From Bacteroidota bacterium (GTDB lineage Bacteria; Bacteroidota; Bacteroidia; NORP154): 9,069 nt of DNA. Positions 1 to 7,661 of the stretch are shown piece by piece. Below the pieces are notes generated by a model. It was not told the DNA's origin, made no database searches, and saw only the letters and a program-made list of their open reading frames with translations. How positions within the stretch are numbered: position 1 is the first letter of the stretch; each line of letters begins with the position of its first letter. Made by a program: the position numbers and the translations under genes. The stretch lies in the NCBI GenBank assembly GCA_002401055.1, contig NVRZ01000108.1, positions 1-9,069 on the forward strand, read 5' to 3'.

Positions 1-163
1 TGAATGTTTTTGAAAAACCTGAAATGGTAATCGTTCTATCAGCGATTCCAGGGATGGTAGCCGGACTGATATGTTTCAAACCATCGTAGAGAAAATATTC
101 ATAAATCTCATCTGTAAAGACTATCAGGTCATGACGAATTGCACAATCGGCATACTCCGTCAT
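1..163 (-). pseudogene. Class I/II PLP-dependent aminotransferase, internal fragment
   Basis: Read on the minus strand from 163 to the left edge, the translation contains VFTDEIYEYFLYDG and then TITISGFSKTF. These are the PLP-binding core of aspartate-aminotransferase-like (fold type I) enzymes. The Asp of TDEIY (codon 110-112) would contact the pyridine nitrogen, the Tyr (101-103) the PLP hydroxyl, and the Lys of SKTF (8-10) would form the Schiff base. Homologous-looking sequence begins only near the stretch ADCAIRHDL. The roughly 170 N-terminal residues of a normal enzyme, including the expected NPxG motif, are missing. An in-frame TAG lies at 188-190, and the lipoprotein gene occupies the DNA beyond it. 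The only start available is ATG at 161-163. The piece is therefore a 5'-truncated remnant on the visible side; the 3' part lies outside the window and may be intact. The substrate cannot be inferred. Confidence 0.75.
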
Positions 164-194
164 ATAATATGACTGGATTTTTCTGATCTACCAA
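129..194 (-). pseudogene. N-terminal remnant of a DCC-family (DUF393) protein
   Basis: A short minus-strand frame, different from that of the aminotransferase fragment, reads KNPVILYDGVCRLCNSS and then stops at TGA (129-131). The DGVCxLCN block is the hallmark start of the DCC/DUF393 family, small thiol-disulfide-oxidoreductase-like proteins of about 130 residues with a thioredoxin-type CxxC. The family normally begins only a few residues before this block. That fits a start at TTG 192-194, either a rare start codon or a mutated ATG. No ATG is available in frame before the upstream TAA at 231-233. Only about 21 codons remain, so the protein cannot be functional. It would have followed the lipoprotein gene by about 39 bp on the same strand. 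The identification rests on a very short but characteristic motif. Confidence 0.45.
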
Positions 195-233
195 GATAAC
201 TTCGAATAAAACGCCCGTCGAACGACAGACTTA

Positions 234-620
234 TCAATCATACTCGCCTGTACAGATGACGACTTCCCTTTCCCCAATTCTATTCTTAATTTCAAAGAAT
301 GCCCCACCAGTTTTAGTGCCATCAACACTCACTCCATACAAATAGTATTCACCTCTTTTCAAGCCTTCAAATACTGTCTTTCCACCGTAATCTGCCTGTT
401 GTGCGTCATCATAACTCGCAACAACGTGATCTACCGCCGTTCCACCGTACTTGATGTAAACCATTGCTAATGGAACTACTGTATGATTAGAACCATCATT
501 GGTACAAACGCCGTCAAATACATGAACAGATAAAATGGCCTTACCACCTTTACCTGGCTTGGTGCATGCAGACATGGTCAACATCACGGCACATAAACCA
601 TACAATATTATTTTATTCAT
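234..620 (-). CDS. Small hypothetical lipoprotein
   Basis: A 128-residue protein with a basic, hydrophobic N-terminus and a lipobox-like end, MSAC, so signal peptidase II should cleave before Cys19. The mature part begins TKPGKGGK and has no acidic surface-export signal of the kind described in some Bacteroidota. A periplasm-facing anchor is therefore more likely than surface display, which is an inference. The mature domain (about 28-125) is predicted beta-rich, with segments such as AILSVHVFDGV, VFEGLKRGEYYLYGVSVDG and GGAFFEIK. The phrase 'GLKRGEYYLYGVSVDG' resembles the turn-strand pattern of small carboxypeptidase-regulatory-like or Cna-B-type Ig folds, but I do not recognise a named family. 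Cys39 and Cys123 could form a disulfide. It is transcribed divergently from secDF and lies just upstream of the gene debris at 1-194. ATG is the only sensible start because the signal sequence begins there. Confidence 0.8.
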   Translation of the reverse strand: MNKIILYGLCAVMLTMSACTKPGKGGKAILSVHVFDGVCTNDGSNHTVVPLAMVYIKYGGTAVDHVVASYDDAQQADYGGKTVFEGLKRGEYYLYGVSVDGTKTGGAFFEIKNRIGEREVVICTGEYD

Positions 621-656
621 AGCAATGCTTTTAGTAGAAGATTATGGTACTGCTTA

Positions 657-664
657 CAAATTTA
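657..664 (-). promoter_or_regulatory. Candidate -7 promoter element of the lipoprotein gene
   Basis: The minus strand reads TAAATTTG here, matching the Bacteroidota -7 consensus TAnnTTTG, 36 bp before the lipoprotein ATG. No TTG or TTTG lies about 20 bp further upstream, so the -33 half is missing. This is a sequence match only. Confidence 0.4.
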
Positions 665-670
665 TAAAAA

Positions 671-694
671 TAATTTGACGGATGCATAATTTGA
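671..694. repeat. 8-bp direct repeat TAATTTGA in the divergent promoter region
   Basis: TAATTTGA occurs at 671-678 and again at 687-694, with 16 bp from start to start. The AATTTG core also pairs with CAAATT at 657-662, which lies inside the lipoprotein -7 element. The repeat sits between the two divergent promoters, so it could be an operator. In AT-rich DNA it could also be chance. Confidence 0.3.
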
Positions 695-716
695 TGATTT
701 TATTTATGCTCAAGTA

Positions 717-747
717 TTGTTAATTACTAAACGAAACTCTATATTTG
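717..747 (+). promoter_or_regulatory. Promoter of secDF (Bacteroidota sigma-ABfr type)
   Basis: TATATTTG at 740-747 is an exact fit to the Bacteroidota -7 consensus TAnnTTTG. TTG at 717-719 lies 20 bp upstream, within the usual spacing for the -33 TTG/TTTG element. Transcription would start near 754, leaving a leader of about 115 nt before the secDF ATG at 869. It is the only full match that I see driving the secDF-tatA-antiporter block. Both the elements and the spacing are read directly; the activity is inferred. Confidence 0.65.
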
Positions 748-777
748 CCGACCTTTTTAAATTAAGATTAGAGATTA

Positions 778-861
778 ATGATTGAGGAAGAACAGGATTG
801 GCATTTCAAATATATTATGTCAAAATCGAGTAATCTAGGATCTATTATCAACAACCTATAA
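778..861 (+). CDS. Possible 27-codon upstream ORF (leader peptide) of secDF
   Basis: An ATG at 778-780 opens a frame of 27 codons ending in TAA at 859-861, only 7 nt before the secDF ATG. It begins MIEEEQDWHFKYIM and ends with LGSIINNL. It lies wholly within the inferred secDF leader, about 24 nt after the predicted transcription start. The peptide has no signal sequence or membrane segment and matches no family that I know. Tight spacing to secDF would allow termination-reinitiation coupling. Leader arrest peptides controlling sec genes are known elsewhere (SecM for secA, VemP for secDF2 in Vibrio), but this peptide is shorter and lacks their secretion signal. A 27-codon frame can easily arise by chance, so translation is unproven. 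Confidence 0.25.
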   Translation: MIEEEQDWHFKYIMSKSSNLGSIINNL

Positions 862-868
862 TAAACAA

Positions 869-3800
869 ATGCAAAGTAAAAGTGCAGTTCAGGTTTTTGC
901 TGTCGCGCTAATTTTAGTGTGTATTTATCAGCTATCGTTTACCTGGATAACTTCGGGAGTAGAAGATGACGCAAGAGAGTTTGCTAATGGAGATGCAGCA
1001 CTTGAAGCAAAATACTTGGACTCTATTAGTAGTGAGCCAGTATATAATCTACTGATTAAAGAGTACTCGTATAAGGAATGTAAGGACAGAGAGCTAAACT
1101 TAGGCTTAGACCTCAAGGGAGGAATGAATGTTACTTTGGAAGTCTCAGTCGTTGATGTTATTAAATCAATGGCCAACTACAGCACTGACATTACATTTAA
1201 TGGGGCTCTTAAGAAGGCGCTAGAAATGCAAAAAGAGAGTGACGAAGATTTCGTGACTTTATTTGGTCGTGCGTTTCAGCAAATAGATCCAAGCGGACAA
1301 TTGGCTGCTGTTTTTGCTACCAGAGAAAATCAGGATAAAATTAAATACAACTCTACCAATGAGGAAGTTCTTGCATTAATATCTATTGAAGCCACCGACG
1401 CAATAAATAGGTCGTTTGATATATTGAGAGCCCGTATTGACAAGTTTGGCGTTTCTCAGCCGAATATTCAGAAGCTTGAGACAACCGGAAGAATCCTGGT
1501 AGAGCTTCCAGGGGTTAAGGAACCTGAAAGAGTAAGAAAACTTTTGCAAGGAACAGCCAAGCTTGAGTTCTGGGAAACGTATGAGAACAGAGAGGTTTAT
1601 CCATATTTAGAGGAGGCAAACAACAAGTTGAAGGACCTTACAAACCTTACTAAAAAAGACGACCCATTATCGGCGCTTATTGATAAAGATGAAGAGTCCG
1701 ACAATGACTCAGCTGATAGTGAAAACGCTGTAGATGAAGAGGAATTGGTGAAGGCAGATTCCCCTGAAGAAGATGATTCTTCTGTTGAAGAAGAAGCTAA
1801 GGATGATGCTAGCTCCCTGCTAGATCAGCTGGGAGTTGAAGATAAAAGTACAGATTCGAACAAGGAGGTATCTCTTCTTGAGCAACTTGGAGGTGACTCA
1901 GTAGGAGGTGATGATAGTTTGAGTGACGGACAATCCTTCACACAATTTGCTAGCGAGAATCCTTTATTTGCTTTACTCAGGCCTGCAATTTTTCAGGACG
2001 AATCAGGTAAGTATTTCCCAGGGGATGGACCAGTTGTTGGGTATGTTGCGATTAAAGATACAGGAAAAGTAGACGCATATTTAAAAAGCGATAAGCTAAA
2101 GAGTATATTCCCACGAGACATTCGTTTTATGTGGGTAAACAAGCCATATGATGAGGATGAGAAATTTGTACAGCTTGTGGCAATCAGAGTTACAAGTAGA
2201 GAAGGAAGGGCGCCACTGGAGGGTGATGTGATAATTGATGCGCGACAGGACTACGGTCAATTTAGCAATCAGCCGGAAATTTCCATGACCATGAATAGCG
2301 AAGGTGCTAAGATATGGAAGCGAATGACCAGTGAAAACATAGGAAAGAGTATTGCAATAGTCCTGGATAATTACGTATACACATTCCCAAATATTATTGG
2401 TGAAATTCCAAATGGAAGGTCATCAATTACCGGGGCGTTTACGATTAAGGAGGCACAGGATATTGCTAACATTTTAAAGGCAGGAAAACTACCTGCCCCT
2501 GCGAGAATTGTTGAGGAGGCTATTGTTGGACCTTCACTGGGTCAGGAAGCTATCGATGCTGGATTACGGTCATTCCTTCTAGCTTTAGTAGCAGTTCTTA
2601 TCTACATGATTTTTTATTACAGTAAAGCGGGGATAGTAGCAAATGTTGCTTTGTTGATTAATATCTTCTTTATAATGGGCGTATTGGCATCTCTGGGTGC
2701 TGTTCTAACGCTTCCTGGAATTGCTGGTATTGTTTTGACGATTGGTATGTCGATTGATGCGAACGTTCTTATTTTTGAAAGAATTCGAGAGGAAATAAGA
2801 GCTGGCAAGGGAACAGGGTTAGCCATTACTGATGGATACAAGAATGCCTACACTTCTATTATTGATGCCAATGTGACCACCCTGTTGGTAGGAATTATTC
2901 TCTTTTACTTTGGAACTGGTCCAATTAAAGGGTTTGCCACCACTTTAATCATTGGTATTCTTACCTCATTATTCTCAGCAATCTTTCTTACCAGGCTTAT
3001 TTTCATCTGGTTTTTAGAGAACAAGAAAGAAATCAGTTTTAGTTCAAAGTTTACAAAGAACGCATTTACCAACCTCACCATTCCTTTCATGGATAAAAGG
3101 AAGCGGTACTACGTTATCTCTGGTATCGTACTTCTATTGGGAGTCGCGTCTCTGTTCACTAAAGGTCTGAATTTAGGAGTTGATTTTAAAGGTGGACGCT
3201 CATATGTTGTTCGCTTTGACGAGAACGCAAACACTCAAGAGATTAGGAGTGCTTTAGCGGTGGCATTTGAGAGTTCTCCAGAAGTAAAAACCTTCGGCCC
3301 TCTCAATCAAGTAAAAATTACTACTAAGTACCGAATTGATGATACTGGACAAGAGGTAGACGAGGAGGTTGAATCAAAATTAGGAGAAGGCTTGAGCACA
3401 CTGGGTGATTATGAGATAATGAGTTCCCAAAAGGTTGAACCATCTATTGCTGATGACATTAAACGGGCTGCTATATGGTCAACAGTGTTCGGACTATTAA
3501 TTGTATTTCTATACATCTTAATGCGATTTAAAAAATGGCAATTTGGATTGGGAGCACTTGCGGCGCTTTTCCATGATGTGATTATTGTACTTTCTTGTTT
3601 CTCAATATTTTACGGAATACTTCCATTTTCTTTGGAGCTAGACCAAGCATTTATTGCTGCTCTCCTGACGGTTATAGGATATTCCATTAACGATACCGTT
3701 GTGGTATTTGACCGAATAAGAGAATACATGAACTTGTACAAGAAGCGCGACACAAAAGAAGTAATGAACATGGCAATTAATAGTACCATCAGCAGAACCT

Positions 3801-3979
3801 TCAATACATCAATTAGTACATTTTCTGTATTATTGGTTATCTTTATTTTGGGTGGAGAGGTGATAAGAGGCTTTTCATTTGCTCTCTTAATCGGCGTGGT
3901 TGTCGGAACATATTCATCTATATGCATTGCTACTCCAATTGCCCTTGATACTTTCAAGAAACTGAGCAAAAAGAGCTAA
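869..3979 (+). CDS. secDF: Protein translocase subunit SecDF (fused SecD-SecF)
   Basis: This 1036-residue RND-superfamily protein associates with SecYEG and uses the proton gradient to help pull preproteins out on the periplasmic side. The SecD half has TM1 (about 7-28), the motif LGLDLKGGMNV (78-88), a large periplasmic P1 domain to about 560, and TM2-6 (about 565-715) with IGMSIDANVLIFERIREE at 625-642. The SecF half starts near 747, with LGVDFKGG (769-776), a short P4 region and IGYSINDTVVVFDRIRE (936-952). Asp630 and Asp942 lie at the positions of the membrane Asp residues needed for proton-driven work. The fusion is usual in Bacteroidota. The N-terminus matches the normal start of the family, so ATG 869 is preferred. 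An acidic, low-complexity stretch (about 246-355) is inserted in P1. tatA follows after 34 bp, probably in the same operon. Confidence 0.97.
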   Translation: MQSKSAVQVFAVALILVCIYQLSFTWITSGVEDDAREFANGDAALEAKYLDSISSEPVYNLLIKEYSYKECKDRELNLGLDLKGGMNVTLEVSVVDVIKSMANYSTDITFNGALKKALEMQKESDEDFVTLFGRAFQQIDPSGQLAAVFATRENQDKIKYNSTNEEVLALISIEATDAINRSFDILRARIDKFGVSQPNIQKLETTGRILVELPGVKEPERVRKLLQGTAKLEFWETYENREVYPYLEEANNKLKDLTNLTKKDDPLSALIDKDEESDNDSADSENAVDEEELVKADSPEEDDSSVEEEAKDDASSLLDQLGVEDKSTDSNKEVSLLEQLGGDSVGGDDSLSDGQSFTQFASENPLFALLRPAIFQDESGKYFPGDGPVVGYVAIKDTGKVDAYLKSDKLKSIFPRDIRFMWVNKPYDEDEKFVQLVAIRVTSREGRAPLEGDVIIDARQDYGQFSNQPEISMTMNSEGAKIWKRMTSENIGKSIAIVLDNYVYTFPNIIGEIPNGRSSITGAFTIKEAQDIANILKAGKLPAPARIVEEAIVGPSLGQEAIDAGLRSFLLALVAVLIYMIFYYSKAGIVANVALLINIFFIMGVLASLGAVLTLPGIAGIVLTIGMSIDANVLIFERIREEIRAGKGTGLAITDGYKNAYTSIIDANVTTLLVGIILFYFGTGPIKGFATTLIIGILTSLFSAIFLTRLIFIWFLENKKEISFSSKFTKNAFTNLTIPFMDKRKRYYVISGIVLLLGVASLFTKGLNLGVDFKGGRSYVVRFDENANTQEIRSALAVAFESSPEVKTFGPLNQVKITTKYRIDDTGQEVDEEVESKLGEGLSTLGDYEIMSSQKVEPSIADDIKRAAIWSTVFGLLIVFLYILMRFKKWQFGLGALAALFHDVIIVLSCFSIFYGILPFSLELDQAFIAALLTVIGYSINDTVVVFDRIREYMNLYKKRDTKEVMNMAINSTISRTFNTSISTFSVLLVIFILGGEVIRGFSFALLIGVVVGTYSSICIATPIALDTFKKLSKKS
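1814..1891 (+). repeat. Short SLL(D/E)QLG peptide repeat in the acidic insert of SecDF
   Basis: Within the acidic insert of the SecD periplasmic domain, SLLDQLG (residues 316-322) and SLLEQLG (335-341) repeat at a 19-residue interval. The flanks are rich in Asp, Glu and Ser, and the DNA of the two copies has diverged. Each copy could form a short amphipathic helix in an otherwise disordered segment. The repeat is visible directly; its role is unknown. Confidence 0.6.
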
Positions 3980-4013
3980 GCTCGCAATGTAACATCCAAT
4001 TTAAGTCACTAAG

Positions 4014-4235
4014 ATGGACGGTAAGCACTTACTTTTTTTTAATCTTGGTGGAGGGGAAATCTTCATAATATTATTGATAGTTTTACTGCTGTTTGGATCT
4101 AAGAAGATTCCAGAACTCGCACGTGGTGTCGGCAAAGGAATTCGTTATTTTAAAGACGCCACGAATGAAGTTCAGAACGAGATTAAGGACAGCATGGATC
4201 AGGTAAAGAAGGATATTGACATTGACAAACCATAA
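4014..4235 (+). CDS. tatA: Sec-independent (Tat) translocase subunit TatA
   Basis: A 73-residue TatA/Hcf106-family protein. TatA oligomerises with TatBC to move folded, twin-arginine-signal proteins across the inner membrane. It has one N-terminal TM helix (about 14-27, with the polar Glu15 near its start), the Phe27-Gly28 hinge and the amphipathic helix [19 protein letters not shown] (29-47). A charged, Lys/Asp-rich tail follows. Length and layout are typical; it looks like TatA rather than TatB because the tail is short and the hinge is [11 protein letters not shown]. No tatC is visible here. The ATG start gives a slightly long N-terminus ([10 protein letters not shown]) before the conserved LGGGEIF. 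A T8 run crosses codons 7-9. It sits 34 bp after secDF with no promoter motif of its own, so it is probably cotranscribed. Confidence 0.93.
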   Translation: MDGKHLLFFNLGGGEIFIILLIVLLLFGSKKIPELARGVGKGIRYFKDATNEVQNEIKDSMDQVKKDIDIDKP

Positions 4236-4306
4236 TAAACGTGGATAGATTCAAGCATCAATTATTCCTCTGAAATTTCCAATAGTCGGTAGATTAAAAA
4301 ATTAGA

Positions 4307-5248
4307 ATGGAATATTTGTTGCTAATAGGCGGTTTTGTAGTGTTGCTTATTAGCGGTGAAATTTTAGTCCGAGGTGCTACCTCGCTCGCTCTTCGATTTA
4401 ATATTTCAACACTGGTCGTTGGGGTTACAGTTGTTTCTTTTGGTACTTCCGCGCCGGAGTTGGTTATTAGTTTACAAGCGGCCTTGAATGGTCACCCTGA
4501 CATTTCGATTGGTAATATTGTGGGGTCAAATATTGCGAACCTCGCTTTAGTACTTGGCATTACAGCCACTATCTTTCACGTAAATGTGAGCAAAAATTCC
4601 ATCAGAATAGACTGGCCCGTTATGATGATAGCCAGTTTGGCGTTTTGGTATTTTATGTCGGATTTGGTCATCGTGCAATGGGAGGGATTGGTTTTCACGA
4701 TTGCTATAATAGCCTTTGTTACCTGGCTTATTAGAAAATCTCGGAAGGAAGAAATAGAACGAGCATCAGATCAAAAAGTGTTTATAGAGCAGCAAAGTCA
4801 TTCGCCCGTTCTAAAAATAGCTGCATTCATAATTTTGGGATGTGCTGGACTGGCCGTAGGTGCGAAATGGCTTGTTGACGGTGCCATCGTTATTGCTGAG
4901 AATATTGGCATCAGTGAGCGAATCATTGGATTAACAATAATTGCCTTCGGAACTAGCGTACCTGAGTTAACCACTTCCTTGGTTGCTACATTCAAAAAGC
5001 AGAGCGATATTTCTATCGGAAACTTAGTAGGCTCTAACATCTTTAATATTCTGGGTATTATTGGAATTACTGCGTTGGTAACGGATATCCCAGTACTACA
5101 GGCCACTTTAGATTTTGATATATTTTGGATGCTTGGAATATCATTGCTGGTATTGCCTTTTATGATATCCAGATATAAAGTTCAGAGAATAGAGGGAATC
5201 ATTCTATTGGCACTGTACTTTGCGTACATTGCATTTCTCACCATGTAA
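4307..5248 (+). CDS. Calcium/sodium antiporter, CaCA family (YrbG-like)
   Basis: A 313-residue inner-membrane protein with about ten TM segments and the two inverted alpha repeats of the Ca2+/cation antiporter family. Alpha-1 has GTSAPE (46-51) and SIGNIVGSNIAN (67-78). Alpha-2 has GTSVPE (215-220) and SIGNLVGSNIFN (236-247). Glu51 and Glu220 are the expected ion-binding acids. A charged cytoplasmic loop (about 143-168) separates the halves, as in the bacterial YrbG branch. It probably expels Ca2+ in exchange for Na+; K+ or H+ coupling cannot be judged from the sequence. The length is normal and both repeats are intact. It begins 71 bp after tatA with no clear promoter or terminator between them, so readthrough from secDF is plausible. 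It converges with gyrB. Confidence 0.92.
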   Translation: MEYLLLIGGFVVLLISGEILVRGATSLALRFNISTLVVGVTVVSFGTSAPELVISLQAALNGHPDISIGNIVGSNIANLALVLGITATIFHVNVSKNSIRIDWPVMMIASLAFWYFMSDLVIVQWEGLVFTIAIIAFVTWLIRKSRKEEIERASDQKVFIEQQSHSPVLKIAAFIILGCAGLAVGAKWLVDGAIVIAENIGISERIIGLTIIAFGTSVPELTTSLVATFKKQSDISIGNLVGSNIFNILGIIGITALVTDIPVLQATLDFDIFWMLGISLLVLPFMISRYKVQRIEGIILLALYFAYIAFLTM

Positions 5249-5274
5249 TTTTGTTGCTACTGATTATCTGTTGA

Positions 5275-5302
5275 CAGTGAACAATGAACAGTGAACAGTT
5301 TG
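5275..5302. repeat. 7-bp tandem repeat (CAGTGAA-like, about 3-4 copies)
   Basis: Between the convergent antiporter and gyrB genes, the 7-bp units CAGTGAA, CAATGAA and CAGTGAA follow one another (5275-5295), then a degenerate CAGTTTG. Such short heptamer arrays occur dispersed between genes in many bacterial genomes. CTGTT at 5268-5272 can pair with AACAG inside the array, so the transcript could fold weakly. No coding sense is seen. Confidence 0.6.
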
Positions 5303-5350
5303 AATTTGTCTCACTATCCAAGAAGCCCCAATTTAATTTATCGGATGAGA

Positions 5351-5383
5351 GCTGGAATACTACTTAAACATAGTCTTTCCGGT
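5351..5383. terminator. Candidate hairpin at the gyrB 3' end
   Basis: The left arm GCTGGAATACT (5351-5361) pairs with the right arm AGTCTTTCCGGT (5372-5383), giving about 10 bp including two G-T wobbles and a small internal loop, around a 10-nt AT-rich loop. It lies 2 bp beyond the gyrB stop in the convergent spacer. That position suits termination from either side, but no T-tract follows on either strand, so it is weak as an intrinsic terminator. Confidence 0.3.
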
Positions 5384-5385
5384 AT

Positions 5386-7353
<1,968 letters not shown>

Positions 7354-7435
7354 TTATTATCTCCCAGCTACACCCACTAACAAGTGATTATATTGGGCGA
7401 AAAATGCATTAGTTTTTACATATTCATATACCTAT

Positions 7436-7443
7436 CAAATATA
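7436..7443 (-). promoter_or_regulatory. Candidate -7 promoter element of gyrB
   Basis: The minus strand reads TATATTTG, an exact Bacteroidota -7 match, identical to the secDF element. It lies 91 bp before the gyrB ATG, predicting a leader of roughly 85 nt. About 20 bp further upstream there is only a T-rich stretch (TTCTTTTTCC) and no clear TTG, so the -33 half is poor. Confidence 0.5.
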
Positions 7444-7529
7444 CTGAATATTAACAGGAAAAAGAAGGTATTAGCGCCTTATTATTTAATTTAATTAACA
7501 AGTAATTAACAGATATAAAACTGGCTTTT

Positions 7530-7575
7530 TACGGTGTAAATTGGCGCTTTAAATATAATGCAACAATTTACCGTA
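7530..7575. repeat. 12-bp inverted repeat with a 2-nt bulge upstream of gyrB
   Basis: TACGGT (7530-7535) plus AAATTG (7538-7543) pairs perfectly with CAATTT plus ACCGTA (7564-7575). The unpaired GT at 7536-7537 is the only break, and the loop is 20 nt. It begins 87 bp beyond the beta-barrel stop and about 90 bp before the gyrB -7 element. On the minus strand the DNA after the stem reads AAAAAGCC, so it is not a U-tract terminator. It could be a protein-binding site or an RNA 3'-end stabiliser. Confidence 0.5.
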
Positions 7576-7606
7576 GCAATTAGCCTGATCCCCGCAATAT
7601 ATAGCC

Positions 7607-7622
7607 GTGATTATTAGATCAC
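7607..7622 (-). terminator. Small hairpin 40 bp after the beta-barrel gene
   Basis: A perfect 5-bp stem GTGAT/ATCAC with a 6-nt loop lies about 40 bp beyond the stop of the beta-barrel gene. The stem is short and no T-run follows on the minus strand, so a termination role is only possible. Confidence 0.2.
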
Positions 7623-7661
7623 TTTAAATAATACTTAGCGTTGACGGTAGGCAGTCAGAGG

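Noticed and set aside
216..227. GTCGAACGAC palindrome after the lipoprotein gene as a terminator
   Set aside because: The stem is only 3-4 bp with a 2-4 nt loop and no T-run follows, too weak to call.
3610..3969. 119-codon open frame on the minus strand inside secDF
   Set aside because: It lies wholly antisense to the conserved SecF membrane region. Its composition mirrors that gene and it has no recognisable domain.
4798..5106. 102-codon minus-strand frame inside the antiporter gene
   Set aside because: It is the antisense shadow of the second alpha repeat; the plus-strand protein is clearly the real product.
5268..5302. Heptamer repeat as a CRISPR array
   Set aside because: The units are 7 bp and contiguous with no spacers, and no cas gene is nearby.
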